A stretch of DNA of 64,000 nt from Dehalococcoidia bacterium (GCA_009692685.1 SHYS01000009.1:20326-84325); one strand, 5' to 3'; counted from the first letter of the stretch, positions 46,604 to 56,179 are shown. Made by a program: numbers and translations. Notes: generated from the sequence alone by a model not told the origin.

Positions 46604-47269
46604 ATGCCACGCGAGGAGTTTGACCGGCGGCTCGGTGCGCTTGAAGACAGCGTTCTAGAAATGGGCGCGATGGTTGATCGGCAGATCGAACGCTCGCTGC
46701 AGTCGCTCGTGGAGCGCGATACCACCCTTGCCGAGGCCGTGGTCCGTGACGACGTCGAGGTGAACCGGGCGCGGTTCCGCATCGACAACGAGTGCCTCAG
46801 TGTGCTAGCGCAAGAGGCGCCGCTCGCCAAGGACCTGCGAGTCGTCGTGTCGGTCATGGCCATCGCGGCCGAGCTTGAGCGGATGGGCGATCACGCCGAG
46901 GGCAACGCCGCCATCGTGCTGCTCATGCAGGACGAGCCGTTCGTGAAGCCACTGGTCGACATTCCGAAGATGGCGCAGATCTGCCGCGAGATGCTGCGCG
47001 AATCGCTGGAGGCGTTCACGGATCGAGACGTCGACAAGGCGTTCGCCGTCGGGCGACGCGATGACGCCGTCGATGAGCTGCAGGACATTGTCTACCACGA
47101 CCTCGTGCGGATCATGATCAAGAATCCCTCGACGGTCGAGCCGTGCACCCACCTGCTGTGGGTGGCACACAACATGGAGCGCATTGCGGATCGCGCGACC
47201 AACATCGCGGAGCGCGTGGTGTTTACGGTGACCGGGGCGCTTCCTGAGATGCAGGTCTCGAACTACTAG
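46604..47269 (+). CDS. phoU: Phosphate-signalling protein PhoU
   Basis: A 221-residue protein of two PhoU three-helix repeats. Each has the acidic metal-binding pattern: IAAELERMGDHAEGNA near residue 88 and VAHNMERIADRATNIAERV near residue 190. PhoU links the Pst transporter to PhoR and keeps the Pho regulon off in high phosphate. It is the second gene of a pstB-phoU pair ending at a strong hairpin. Confidence 0.95.
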   Translation: MPREEFDRRLGALEDSVLEMGAMVDRQIERSLQSLVERDTTLAEAVVRDDVEVNRARFRIDNECLSVLAQEAPLAKDLRVVVSVMAIAAELERMGDHAEGNAAIVLLMQDEPFVKPLVDIPKMAQICREMLRESLEAFTDRDVDKAFAVGRRDDAVDELQDIVYHDLVRIMIKNPSTVEPCTHLLWVAHNMERIADRATNIAERVVFTVTGALPEMQVSNY

Positions 47270-47350
47270 GCTGCCGGCGAACCGCTGAGTGGCCCCCTCG
47301 GGACCCGACTCGGTAGAAGCACACAGGCAGCATTCAGGGTACGGATACCG

Positions 47351-47386
47351 GAACGCCCGAGGTCTGTGTGTCGAACTTGGGCGTTC
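47351..47386 (+). terminator. Terminator after phoU
   Basis: GAACGCCCGAG pairs with CTTGGGCGTTC (11 bp, one G-T) around a 14-base loop, about 80 bases beyond phoU. It could also serve the convergent DinB-like gene. Confidence 0.65.
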
Positions 47387-47411
47387 GTATGTGGTTCCGA
47401 GGGCGAGCCGT

Positions 47412-47897
47412 CTAGGCCGTGGGCAGGACCGCCTGGATCTGGTCGAGGTGGCCATGATCGTGGGCCGGTCCGCCACGGATGATCGAGTCACCGACCTCGA
47501 TTTCCTCTGGCCGGAAGCCCATCGGGATCATCTCGCGCAGTTCGTCCCGGGTGACCTCGCGCAGGGCGATGATCGCGTGGCGATGGCCCTCGGTGATCTC
47601 ATCGAGGAGCTCGCGAACCGATTTGCCGGAGCGATCGGCGACCTGACCGGCGTTGATATCGTCGATGCTTGTGGGGGCGGGCGGCTGAGGTGCGTTCGGG
47701 TCTTTCAGGGCACGAGCGCGGGCCATGACGCGCGCGACGCCGTTGGCGCGGGCGGCGAGGTGGCTGAGCGCGTCCCTGACGCGCCAGGTGCCTTCGGCGA
47801 GCGGAGTATCGCCGTGCTCCAGGATGCGGCCCCAGAGTTCCTCGACACGCATGTCTGCGTCCTCGATGGCCGCGATGATCTGATCGTGGTTTGCCAC
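47412..47897 (-). CDS. DinB/maleylpyruvate-isomerase-like protein
   Basis: A 161-residue four-helix-bundle protein of the DinB_2/mycothiol-dependent maleylpyruvate isomerase N-terminal type. Candidate metal ligands are histidines in ALSHLAARANG near residue 45, EGHRHAI near residue 108 and GPAHDHGHLDQIQ near residue 145. Such proteins are often thiol-dependent S-transferases or of unknown function. It is convergent with phoU. Confidence 0.75.
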   Translation of the reverse strand: MANHDQIIAAIEDADMRVEELWGRILEHGDTPLAEGTWRVRDALSHLAARANGVARVMARARALKDPNAPQPPAPTSIDDINAGQVADRSGKSVRELLDEITEGHRHAIIALREVTRDELREMIPMGFRPEEIEVGDSIIRGGPAHDHGHLDQIQAVLPTA

Positions 47898-48131
47898 TGC
47901 CCCGCCCTTTCTGCCTGACTGGTGGCCGACATCATACGGGTGATCGCCTTGCGTGCCTCATCGAAACGGAGATCCCGCGGACATTCCCCTATTGGACCAC
48001 GCCTCCGGAGCGGGTCCAATCGAAAGTGTAATCGCGGCAGAGGATGGCACTCGGAAGGAGATCCCTCCATACGCGAGCTGCCTCCGGAAGACCAGCTCCT
48101 GCGTCCCCGTGACGTCGAGCCGATCGTAGTC

Positions 48132-48665
48132 GTGCCCCCGCAGACGTGGCATTGCATGTTCTGCGACCCCGCGGGCCCGGTCGGCACTCGAACGACGGTG
48201 GTCTGGCTCGGCCCCAACACCGATGGCCCGCACGGCCGCTGCACTGAGTGCGGCCAGAAGTACGCTCTGGCAGCGCTGTACGGCATATTGCTGCGTGAGG
48301 CTCTGCCGCGTAGCGAGGTGGAAGCGAGGCTCGATCACTGCGAGTTCTGCGAGCCGGAGGCCCCAGGCAGGCTCGCGGCCGACCGTCGCGTGGCGCGGCC
48401 CTCGAGGGCGGTGCGCGAGATGTGGGCAGGCGTACGGACGGACGCTGCCAGACTCGAAGGCGGCGTGAGGCCCGTTCAGGGCCGTCGCGCGGTCACGACC
48501 GAGCGGACCTCGAAGCCGAGGGCGTGCCAGAACGCGTGGGCGGGAGCGTTGTCGCGGAGGATGGCGGCCTCCACTAGGCGTGTTCCGCGGCCTCGATGGG
48601 TGGCGAGGAGTGCCTCGACGGCCGCTCGCCCCGCACCGCGACGGCGGTACGCGGGATCGACGTAG
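48132..48665 (+). CDS. Zinc-ribbon protein of unknown function (limits uncertain)
   Basis: The frame contains WHCMFCDPAGPVGTRTTVVW, a CTECG knuckle and a later CEFCEPEAPG, giving a C-x2-C...C-x2-C zinc ribbon plus an extra CxxC. Coding character begins upstream (IRELPPEDQLLRPRDVEPI) at about 48069, but no ATG, GTG or TTG is there, so GTG 48132 is the first usable start. Past about 48475 the frame runs antisense to the GNAT gene and becomes low-complexity, so the real end may be earlier or the gene may be broken. Confidence 0.4.
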   Translation: MPPQTWHCMFCDPAGPVGTRTTVVWLGPNTDGPHGRCTECGQKYALAALYGILLREALPRSEVEARLDHCEFCEPEAPGRLAADRRVARPSRAVREMWAGVRTDAARLEGGVRPVQGRRAVTTERTSKPRACQNAWAGALSRRMAASTRRVPRPRWVARSASTAARPAPRRRYAGST

Positions 48666-48967
48666 AACTCGACGATCTCGGCCACGTTGAGGTCATGGTC
48701 GGGCCAATCTGGCAACGTGCGTGTTATGCAGAACCCGCCCTGCGCGCCGTCAACATCGACCCAGAACAGTTCGCGACCTGAGTCGACATCGGCGAGGTCT
48801 TCGAGGATGGCAGCGCGGTAGACATCGATGTGCTCGGAGCTCTGGGCTCGATCGCCTGCTTGGTCGTGGTCGAAGAGGTCGAGTTCGCGCTCGTAGACAT
48901 CGCACATCACGAAGAACGCGTCGTACTCCTCAGGAGTGATCGGGCGCAGGCGCACATCGAGGGGCAT
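48476..48967 (-). CDS. GNAT family N-acetyltransferase
   Basis: A 163-residue acetyltransferase. It begins MPLDVRLRPITPEEYDAF. The acetyl-CoA motif is VEFYVDPAYRRRGAGRAAVEALL near residue 98, and the C-terminal DNAPAHAFWHALGFEVRS is typical. Substrate is unknown. It lies 11 bases downstream of mfd and is probably co-transcribed with it. Confidence 0.82.
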   Translation of the reverse strand: MPLDVRLRPITPEEYDAFFVMCDVYERELDLFDHDQAGDRAQSSEHIDVYRAAILEDLADVDSGRELFWVDVDGAQGGFCITRTLPDWPDHDLNVAEIVEFYVDPAYRRRGAGRAAVEALLATHRGRGTRLVEAAILRDNAPAHAFWHALGFEVRSVVTARRP

Positions 48968-48978
48968 ATGCGCGTGTC

Positions 48979-51900
48979 TTAGACGGCCGCGAGCTGGCGC
49001 GCGCTACCGATGAGTTGCAGGAGCGCCTCGGTAGCCGGGAGCCAGTCGCGGCCGAGGTCGGCGCGGGAGACGCGGACCTGTTGCTGGCCCACGCGCACCC
49101 CTCGAGGCAGGGCGGGGAGGTGCCGGCGAGCGAAGCCCGCGCGGTCCTCGGCCACCAGCACCACGTCATCGTCCTCGAGGCGGACGGCGGAGATCGAGGC
49201 GGCGCGCGCCGCGAGGCGGATGCGCACGAGCGCGAAGAGCTGGGCGAGTGGCGGCGGGATTGGCCCGAGGCGGTCGGACGTCTCGGCGCGTAGCGCCTCA
49301 CACTCCTCGAGCGAGGTGAGTGCGGCGATGCGCTGATAGAGCGCTAGGCGCGCTTCGACCTCTTCAACGTATGACTCGGGGATGAACGCTGAGGTCGGGA
49401 GATCGATGGCGGGGCCCCGACCGATCGGGGCGACGGTGGGCGCGCGACCCTCATGGGCGGCGCGCATCGATTCAACCGCTTCGGCCAGCATCTTCGTGTA
49501 GAGGTCGAAGCCGACCGTGGCGATGTGACCGCTCTGCTCCGCGCCGAGGAGATTGCCGGCGCCGCGGATCTCCAGGTCGCGGAGCGCCACATGGAAGCCC
49601 GCGCCCAGCTCGCTCGCCTCGAAAATGGCGGCTAGACGCTGCTGTGCCTCCTCCGACAGCACGCGGTCGCGGGCGTGGAGGAGATAGGCGGATGCCTGGT
49701 GCGCGCTGCGTCCGACGCGCCCGCGGAGCTGGTAGAGCTGCGACAGGCCGAGGCGGTCCGCGCCATCGATGATCAACGTGTTGACGTTCGGGATGTCGAT
49801 GCCGGACTCGATGATGGTTGTGCACACGAGCACATCGAACTCACCGTCGGCGAAGCGTTCCATCACGCGCTTGAGCAGGTGCTCTGGCATCTGGCCGTGA
49901 CCGACGACGATGCGCGCCTCGGGAACGAGCGACCTCAGCCTGTCGGCGAACGGGTCAATGGATTGGACGCGGTTGTGGACGATGTAGATCTGCCCGCCAC
50001 GCTCCAGCTCGTGCAGGACAGCGTCGCGGACCAGTGTGTCGTCCCACTCAGCGACGAAGGTCTGGACCGGCTGCCTGCCCTCGGGCGGAGTGTCGATGGT
50101 GGACATGTCGCGGATGCCAGAGAGCGCCATGTGCATCGTGCGTGGGATGGGCGTGGCGGAGAGGGCGAGCACGTCTACCTCGAGGCGCATGCGCTTCAGG
50201 CGGTCCTTGTGGTTCACGCCGAAGCGCTGCTCCTCGTCGATGATCACCAGACCGAGGTTGGCGAACTCGATGCCGCCCTGAAGGAGGCGATGCGTGCCGA
50301 TGACGATGTCGACCTCACCGGCCTTGAGGCTGGCGATGACCTGTCGCGCCTCCTCATCGGTGCGGAAGCGGGAGAGCACCTCGATGGTGACGGGGAAGCC
50401 TGCGAGGCGCTCACGGAAGGTCCTCTCGTGCTGCTGGGCGAGCACCGTCGTCGGGACGAGGACCGCCACCTGATAGCCGTCCATGACTGCTTTGAAGGCG
50501 GCGCGGATGGCCACCTCGGTCTTGCCGAAGCCGACGTCGCCGCAGATGATGCGATCCATCGGACGAGGTGACTCCATGTCCGCCTTCACCTCTGTAAGGG
50601 CCTGGAGTTGATCGGGCGTCTCCTCGTACGGGAATCCCGTTTCGAGTTCGCGCTGCCACTCGGTGTCCGGCCGGAAGGCGTGGCCCTCGAGGAGTTGGCG
50701 CGCCGCATAGAGGCGCACGAGATCGGCGGCGACCAGCGCCACCGCCTCGCGGACACGGGCGCGAGCGCGGGCCCACTCCTGCGTCCCGAGTCGTGTGAGG
50801 CGCGGCGGGCGATCCGACGGGCCGACGAATCTCGAGACGCGGTCCACCTGATCGATTGGCACGTAGAGGCGGTCGTCGCCCGCGTAGCGCAGTTCGAGGT
50901 AGTCGCGGTCCTCGTCGCCGACCGGACGGCGCACGATGCCGCCAAAGCGCGCGATGCCGTGGTCAGCGTGGACGACGAAGTCGCCGGGCTGCACTTCAGC
51001 GAGGAACTGAGATCGATGGGACTCGCGACGGCGCAACTGGCGGCGGCGTTTGGTGAAGCCGAACAGCTCGCGGTCGGTCTGGAGGAGGATGACACCCGTC
51101 GAGGTGCCGACCTGCCAGCCCTCAGGGAGCGCGCCCTGCACCAGCGCCAGCTCGCCGGCCGCGGGCGCCTCCGGGAGGTCGAGGTGGACGCGGGCATCGA
51201 TGGCGTTCTCGGCGAGGATCTCGGTGTAACGCTGCGCCTGCTGCGTGACGACCAGCGTGCGATCGCCTCGAGGCGCGCGGCGGCGTGCGTCCTCGGCGGC
51301 TGCGGTCAGGCGGCCGGCGTACGCGTCGGCGACCTGGAAGGGGAGGCGGAAGCCGCCGGGCTCGTGGCCGGTGGCCCAGCGGGCGAGGTCGGCGCGGCCG
51401 CGGAAGCCCTCGATCGTGCTTTCGATGGCCGGACCGGGGGTGTGCGGGAAGGGCACGCCCGCGCCCAGCTCACCCTTCGCGGCGAGGTCGGCGCGCCGCT
51501 CACGCGCCAGTGCGTCGAGGTCGTGCAGCGCGGCAGCAACGTTTGGTTGCTCATCGATGACGAGTCCCCACCCCGGCCGCAGGTGGTCGAGGAGCGACGC
51601 ATTCGAGGAGAGTGGGCCGTAGAGGGCGGGCGCCGGCAGCTCGCCAAACTGCAACGAGCGTCGCTCATCCTCGATCTCCGGCCGGTGTGCGCTGCCCGCC
51701 CCCGTTCCGAGGTGCTCCGCGACGGCGACAAGATCGTCGCGCGACGGGAACCACTCTGTGGCGGGACCGAGGGTGACGAATTCCAGCCGCTGGATGGTGC
51801 GCTGGGTTGCGGGGTCGAAGGTGCGGATCGACTCCACCTCGGCGCCTGTGAACTCGAGGCGGAACGGGTGCATCGCGTCCACCGGCCAGACGTCGACGAG

Positions 51901-52398
51901 GCCACCTCGACGTGCGGCCTGGCCGGGTGCGTCGACGAGAGGCTCAACGGCGTAGCCCGCCTCGACGAGCGCCGTGACGAGGCCATCGAGGGAGGCTCGC
52001 TCGCCGACCTCGAGGCGTCCGGGCCCGCGTGAGAGATCCGCGGGCGCGAGCGTGTGCTCGGCGACGGCCGCTGCCGAGGCGACCACGAGTAGCGCCTCAC
52101 CGCGCGCCAGCTGCGAGAGCACGCCGATGCGCCGGCTGGTGACGGACGGGTCCGCGAGGTCGCGCGCGTAGGGCAGCTGACTTCGCGAGGGGAAGTGCGC
52201 GGCGCGTCCGCCGGTCCAGGCATGGAGCTGCTCGACAGTGAGTTCGGCATCGACCTCGCGAGGCACGACGAGGAGGAGTGGCTTCCGCGCGTGACGCCAG
52301 AGTAGCGCGCTAGTGACCGGCTTGGCCGAGTCCGGCACGCCGAGGAGCACGGCGTGACCCGCTCCGAGGCGTGCGTATACCTCCGTGAGGGGCTCCAC
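48979..52398 (-). CDS. mfd: Transcription-repair coupling factor
   Basis: Displaces stalled RNA polymerase and recruits UvrA. The 1139-residue protein has UvrB-like N-terminal domains (residues 1-400), the RNA-polymerase-interacting domain (VQPGDFVVHADHGIARFGGI near residue 475), a RecG-like translocase with motif I GDVGFGKTEVAIRAA near residue 625 and motif II IIDEEQRFG, and the C-terminal D7 domain. pth is upstream on the same strand, about 175 bases away. Start ATG 52398 gives the family length. Confidence 0.96.
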   Translation of the reverse strand: MEPLTEVYARLGAGHAVLLGVPDSAKPVTSALLWRHARKPLLLVVPREVDAELTVEQLHAWTGGRAAHFPSRSQLPYARDLADPSVTSRRIGVLSQLARGEALLVVASAAAVAEHTLAPADLSRGPGRLEVGERASLDGLVTALVEAGYAVEPLVDAPGQAARRGGLVDVWPVDAMHPFRLEFTGAEVESIRTFDPATQRTIQRLEFVTLGPATEWFPSRDDLVAVAEHLGTGAGSAHRPEIEDERRSLQFGELPAPALYGPLSSNASLLDHLRPGWGLVIDEQPNVAAALHDLDALARERRADLAAKGELGAGVPFPHTPGPAIESTIEGFRGRADLARWATGHEPGGFRLPFQVADAYAGRLTAAAEDARRRAPRGDRTLVVTQQAQRYTEILAENAIDARVHLDLPEAPAAGELALVQGALPEGWQVGTSTGVILLQTDRELFGFTKRRRQLRRRESHRSQFLAEVQPGDFVVHADHGIARFGGIVRRPVGDEDRDYLELRYAGDDRLYVPIDQVDRVSRFVGPSDRPPRLTRLGTQEWARARARVREAVALVAADLVRLYAARQLLEGHAFRPDTEWQRELETGFPYEETPDQLQALTEVKADMESPRPMDRIICGDVGFGKTEVAIRAAFKAVMDGYQVAVLVPTTVLAQQHERTFRERLAGFPVTIEVLSRFRTDEEARQVIASLKAGEVDIVIGTHRLLQGGIEFANLGLVIIDEEQRFGVNHKDRLKRMRLEVDVLALSATPIPRTMHMALSGIRDMSTIDTPPEGRQPVQTFVAEWDDTLVRDAVLHELERGGQIYIVHNRVQSIDPFADRLRSLVPEARIVVGHGQMPEHLLKRVMERFADGEFDVLVCTTIIESGIDIPNVNTLIIDGADRLGLSQLYQLRGRVGRSAHQASAYLLHARDRVLSEEAQQRLAAIFEASELGAGFHVALRDLEIRGAGNLLGAEQSGHIATVGFDLYTKMLAEAVESMRAAHEGRAPTVAPIGRGPAIDLPTSAFIPESYVEEVEARLALYQRIAALTSLEECEALRAETSDRLGPIPPPLAQLFALVRIRLAARAASISAVRLEDDDVVLVAEDRAGFARRHLPALPRGVRVGQQQVRVSRADLGRDWLPATEALLQLIGSARQLAAV

Positions 52399-52574
52399 GG
52401 TCGCCAGCGTCGGCAGCAGGCGGCTCAGGTCCAGCCGCGGCCTCCTTCGAGGACGTCACGTACGTGCGGGAACGCTCAGAAGAGCCGCCCTCGCGGGTGG
52501 CCCTGTTCAGCGCCTCCTGAGGGGAGTGTAGCCAGATCGAGGGGGGTTCGCCTCGGGGAACTGCGGAGGCAGAC

Positions 52575-53246
52575 CTACGGGTTGAAGCGGCTCATCGCCG
52601 CCTCGATGCCGTCGCGAGCGGCGACCTCGATGGCGTCGGCGGCGCGGACGACGACGGCCTCGAGCTGTTCGCGCTCCGCCGACGGCGGGTTACCGAGCAC
52701 CCACGAGGCGATGCGGTCGGGATCGCGCACCGGCGTGCCGTCGTCGTACGGACGGTCGATGCCAACGCGAATGCGGGCGAAGTCCTGCGAGCCGAGCGCG
52801 GCGACGATCGAGCGCATGCCGTTGTTGCCGCCGTGCCCGCCGAAGGCGCGGATGCGGATCTGCGCGACGGGCAGGTCCAGCTCGTCGTAGACGACCAGCA
52901 GCTGCCACGGCGCTAGCCCGAGGTGGCGCAGTTCGCCCTGCACAGGGCCGCCGCTGTCGTTGTAGTAGCTCGACAGCACGCGGCCGAGGTAGAGGCGGGT
53001 GCCCTCGATGTCCGCGCGGCCCAGCTCCATGCGGCCTTCGCGAGCGAACTGGACCTGGTGGCGGCGTGCCAGCTCGCGGATGCACCACTGGCCGACGTTG
53101 TGCCTCGAGCGGGCGTACTTGTCGCCAGGGTTACCGAGGCCGACGACCAGCACCGGCCGCCGCTCGCTCAGCGGCGGAGCCTCGAGGGTAGTCTCGGGAT
53201 CGGACTGGCCCACCGAGCGACGGAACTGGGCAAAGCGCTCGCGCAT
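52575..53246 (-). CDS. pth: Peptidyl-tRNA hydrolase
   Basis: Releases tRNA from peptidyl-tRNA that drops off ribosomes. The 223 residues have a 30-residue N-terminal extension before VLVVGLGNPGDKYARSRHNVGQW, which contains the key Asn and catalytic His. VVYDELDLPVAQIRIRAFGG and GGHGGNNGMRSI follow. The usual KPxTYMNxSG loop is changed to LGRVLSSYYNDSGGPV. The C-terminal lid is present. It lies upstream of mfd, a common pairing. Confidence 0.93.
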   Translation of the reverse strand: MRERFAQFRRSVGQSDPETTLEAPPLSERRPVLVVGLGNPGDKYARSRHNVGQWCIRELARRHQVQFAREGRMELGRADIEGTRLYLGRVLSSYYNDSGGPVQGELRHLGLAPWQLLVVYDELDLPVAQIRIRAFGGHGGNNGMRSIVAALGSQDFARIRVGIDRPYDDGTPVRDPDRIASWVLGNPPSAEREQLEAVVVRAADAIEVAARDGIEAAMSRFNP

Positions 53247-53424
53247 GGCCCCATGGTGGGGCATGGCGAGCGCTCAGACGAGCCTCAGGCCGGGGCCACG
53301 CTCGGCGCGGAACTTCGCGGCAGGCGCTGGCATCGAGGTCGCCCCTGGCGGGCACTTGAAAACGGGTGTTCTCTCGCGGCATCGCCGGCGGCCGTCCTAC
53401 CGGGGCGCGACACCAACGCTCGTG

Positions 53425-53454
53425 TTGCCCGGGGCCTTGGGGCACCCATATGCT
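53425..53454 (+). promoter_or_regulatory. Candidate promoter for the acyl-CoA ligase pair
   Basis: TTGCCC, 18-base spacer, TATGCT, about 110 bases upstream of the first start. It lies in a 315-base gap (53247-53561) with no gene visible. Confidence 0.35.
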
Positions 53455-53561
53455 GACGCCGCCCCCGCCTACCGGGGGCCGAGGCGCACCTCGATGGAGG
53501 GCGCCCCGCGTGTCCCTTGGGGGCCCTACGCCCCCGCATCTACCGCCCAGGAGATGACCGC

Positions 53562-54254
53562 ATGCCAGACCCCATCGCTGCCGCGCGCGCCGCGGGCCGC
53601 ACGCTGCTGACCGAGGTGGAATCGAAAGAGTTGCTGCACGACGCAGGGATCCCCGTGACCGTCTCGAAGCTGGCGACCACCGCCGACGAGGCCGCGAAGA
53701 TCGCGAAGAGCATCGGTTACCCGGTGGTGATGAAGATCGTCTCGGGCGACATCGCCCACAAGTCGGACGTCGGCGGCGTCGTCCTCGGCCTCAAGACCGC
53801 GAAGGCGGTCAAAGATGGCTTCGAGGAGATGATGACGCGAGTGAAGAAGAACGCGCCGGGTGCGCGCATCGACGGCGTGGCGGTGCAGCAGATGGCTGAG
53901 TCCGGCACCGAGGTGATCGTGGGCCTGACCACGGACCCGCAGTTCGGGCACGTCATGATGTTTGGCCTCGGCGGCATCTTCGTCGAGGTGCTCAAGGACG
54001 TCGCCTTCCGCATCGTGCCGCTGGAGGCACGCGACGCGAGCCAGCTAGTACGCGAGATCAAGGCGTTTCCGGTACTCGAGGGCGTGCGCGGGCAGGCCGG
54101 GGCGGACCTTCCCGCCCTCGAGAAGCTGCTGCTGCAGGTCTCCGAGTTCGCGGTCGCCCACCCCGAGGTGCGCGAGCTTGACCTGAACCCCGTGATCGCG
54201 CGGCCCGACGGCGTCATCGCCGTCGACGCGCGCGTCGTCCTCGCCGAGGCCTAA
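53562..54254 (+). CDS. ADP-forming acyl-CoA ligase, ATP-grasp (beta) subunit
   Basis: A 230-residue ATP-grasp protein: LLTEVESKELLHDAGIPVTVSKLA, PVVMKIVSGDIAHKSDVGGV, VIVGLTTDPQFGHVMMFGLGG, and VRELDLNPVIARPDGVIAVDARV. These are hallmarks of the beta subunit of ADP-forming acetyl-CoA synthetase-type enzymes, which couple acyl-CoA hydrolysis to ATP formation. AGGAGATGACCGC before ATG 53562 sets the start; the earlier GTG/ATG region is low-complexity. The alpha-subunit gene starts two bases after its stop. Confidence 0.88.
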   Translation: MPDPIAAARAAGRTLLTEVESKELLHDAGIPVTVSKLATTADEAAKIAKSIGYPVVMKIVSGDIAHKSDVGGVVLGLKTAKAVKDGFEEMMTRVKKNAPGARIDGVAVQQMAESGTEVIVGLTTDPQFGHVMMFGLGGIFVEVLKDVAFRIVPLEARDASQLVREIKAFPVLEGVRGQAGADLPALEKLLLQVSEFAVAHPEVRELDLNPVIARPDGVIAVDARVVLAEA

Positions 54255-54256
54255 CG

Positions 54257-55690
54257 ATGGCCGTCGACCAGGCACGCCTCCACAAGACACTCAACCCACG
54301 CACCGTGGTGGTGGTAGGCGACAAGGGCCCGAACTACCAGTGGCTGACCAACCAGAAGGACTTCACGGGCGACGTTTACTCGGTCCAGGTGGACCCGAAG
54401 GACATCGAGGAGATCGAGAAGCGCGGCTTCACGAACTTCAAGTCCCTCGATGAAGTCCCCGGGGACATCGACCTCGTGATCTGCGCGGTGCCGAGGCCGA
54501 TCGCGCCTCGGATTGTCGCCGACTCGATCAAGCGCAGGGTCGCCGGGATCAGCATGTTCACCTCCGGCTTCGCCGAGACCGGTGAGCCTCAGGCCATCGA
54601 GTTGCAGGCCAAGATCGTGGAGCTCGCGACGGGCGACGGAATGCCCATCGTTGGTCCGAACTGCATGGGGATCTACAACCGGCGCCTGGGGCTGAAGTTC
54701 ACCACCGACGCCGACAAGGGAGATGGCGGCCGCGTCTCCGTGCTCTCGCAGAGCGGGACGCACGCGATCGGGATGACGCTGGGCCTGCAGCGGCTGGGCG
54801 TGAAGCTGACGAGGTCGGTCTCGATCGGCAACGCCGTCATCGTCAACGAATCGGACTACCTCGACTACCTCCGGGACGACCCGGACACCCACGTCATCGC
54901 GATGTACCTCGAGGGCGTCAAGGACGGTCGGAGGTTCTACGAGACGCTGAAGAAGGCCACGGCGGTGAAGCCCGTCATCATCTGGCGCGGCGGCAGGTCG
55001 AGCGCAGGCGCGCGGGCAATCCTGTCGCACACCGGTTCGCTGGCGTCCTCGGTGGCCGTCTGGGACGCGATGGTGAAGCAGGCGGGCGCGATCGGCACGA
55101 AGTCGATCGATGAGACGCTGGACATCGTGCAGGCGTTCGAGCACACCAACCGCCCCACCGGCCGAGGCCCGGCGCTGATCGCGATGACCGGCGGCCAGTC
55201 CGTGGCGATTGCGGACCAGTTCCAGTACGCGGGCTTCGATGTCCCCGGGCTGTCCGACAAGTCCTACGCCGAGCTGGCCGAATTCTTCATGACCATCGGG
55301 GGCTCGTACCGCAACCCGTTCGACGCCGCCTCGACCATTGGGCGCGAGACGGACAATCTGCGGCGGATCCTCGACATCCTGGCAGACGACCCAGCCATCG
55401 ATGGCGGTGTCGGCATTGAGATGGGTGTCGGGCGTGGCCCAGGTGGCGACAGCGATCCGATGGAGCGCCTGAACGCCCAGCTCGACCTCCTCGATGACTA
55501 CCGCAAGAAGACCGGCGAGCCCATCCTGCTGATGATGATGGAGGGCAGCGCGGGCGCTTCAAACGTCGAGGCTGTGGTGCGCGCTCGCATCCACGCGTCG
55601 AGTCGCGGTTTCGCCGTCTACCCGAACTTCGAGCGCGCCGCGATCGCCCTCAACCGCGTCGTCGAGTACTGGGAGTCGCGGGGGAAGTAG
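54257..55690 (+). CDS. ADP-forming acyl-CoA ligase, CoA-binding (alpha) subunit
   Basis: A 477-residue protein with an N-terminal CoA-binding Rossmann domain (PRTVVVVGDKGPNYQWL, PIVGPNCMGIYN near residue 132) and a succinyl-CoA-ligase-like half. The phosphorylated His is probably in ARAILSHTGSLASSVAVWD near residue 257. It pairs with the preceding ATP-grasp gene to form a split enzyme. Beta-before-alpha order and a two-base gap imply co-expression. The acyl substrate (acetate, propionate or other) cannot be told from sequence. Confidence 0.87.
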   Translation: MAVDQARLHKTLNPRTVVVVGDKGPNYQWLTNQKDFTGDVYSVQVDPKDIEEIEKRGFTNFKSLDEVPGDIDLVICAVPRPIAPRIVADSIKRRVAGISMFTSGFAETGEPQAIELQAKIVELATGDGMPIVGPNCMGIYNRRLGLKFTTDADKGDGGRVSVLSQSGTHAIGMTLGLQRLGVKLTRSVSIGNAVIVNESDYLDYLRDDPDTHVIAMYLEGVKDGRRFYETLKKATAVKPVIIWRGGRSSAGARAILSHTGSLASSVAVWDAMVKQAGAIGTKSIDETLDIVQAFEHTNRPTGRGPALIAMTGGQSVAIADQFQYAGFDVPGLSDKSYAELAEFFMTIGGSYRNPFDAASTIGRETDNLRRILDILADDPAIDGGVGIEMGVGRGPGGDSDPMERLNAQLDLLDDYRKKTGEPILLMMMEGSAGASNVEAVVRARIHASSRGFAVYPNFERAAIALNRVVEYWESRGK

Positions 55691-55720
55691 AGGTCGTCCG
55701 TGTTTATTGCGTAAAACGCC

Positions 55721-56131
55721 GTGGAGATCGCCAGGCCCCCCGCCGATGTCTTCGCCTACGGCACAAACCCGCGCAACATCCCGAAATGGCGGCCAATCGC
55801 CCTTGAGGTGCTGAACGTCGTTGAGCCAATCGGTGTGGGCAGCACGTTCGACCTCGTAGAGAACATGATGGGTCGAAGGCAGTTCGGGCAGCGGGTGCTC
55901 GAGCACGTGCCGGACCAACTGCACGTCATCGAAACGACCTCGGGCCCGGTACGGCCGATCCAGCACCACTCGTTCGGGGCGCCGGCCTTCGGGGGAACCC
56001 GTTACACGGCGCGCCTCGAGGTGTATACGCAAGTGCCGATGCGCCTGTTCGAGCCGCCGCTTCGGGGTCGGGTCCGGAAGTCGATGGCCAAGTACGGCCT
56101 GAACCTCAAGCGCGTTCTCGAGGCAAGTTAG
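55721..56131 (+). CDS. SRPBCC-fold protein (polyketide cyclase/dehydrase-like)
   Basis: A 136-residue START/Bet v1-type protein with EIARPPADVFAYGTNPRNIPKWRP at the very start and GGTRYTARLEVYTQVPMRLFEPP later. Family members usually have 8-10 residues before EIARPP forming the first strand; here an in-frame TAA lies just upstream of GTG 55721, so the N-terminus is slightly short. The ligand is unknown. Confidence 0.65.
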   Translation: MEIARPPADVFAYGTNPRNIPKWRPIALEVLNVVEPIGVGSTFDLVENMMGRRQFGQRVLEHVPDQLHVIETTSGPVRPIQHHSFGAPAFGGTRYTARLEVYTQVPMRLFEPPLRGRVRKSMAKYGLNLKRVLEAS

Positions 56132-56179
56132 CGCCGGCGGGGATGGCGGTTCGTTTCGAGCCCGTCACGCGCCGTGAAG

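Noticed and set aside
47705..48286. A 193-residue minus-strand frame
   Set aside because: It overlaps the DinB-like gene in another frame and is antisense to the zinc ribbon; composition is shadow-like.
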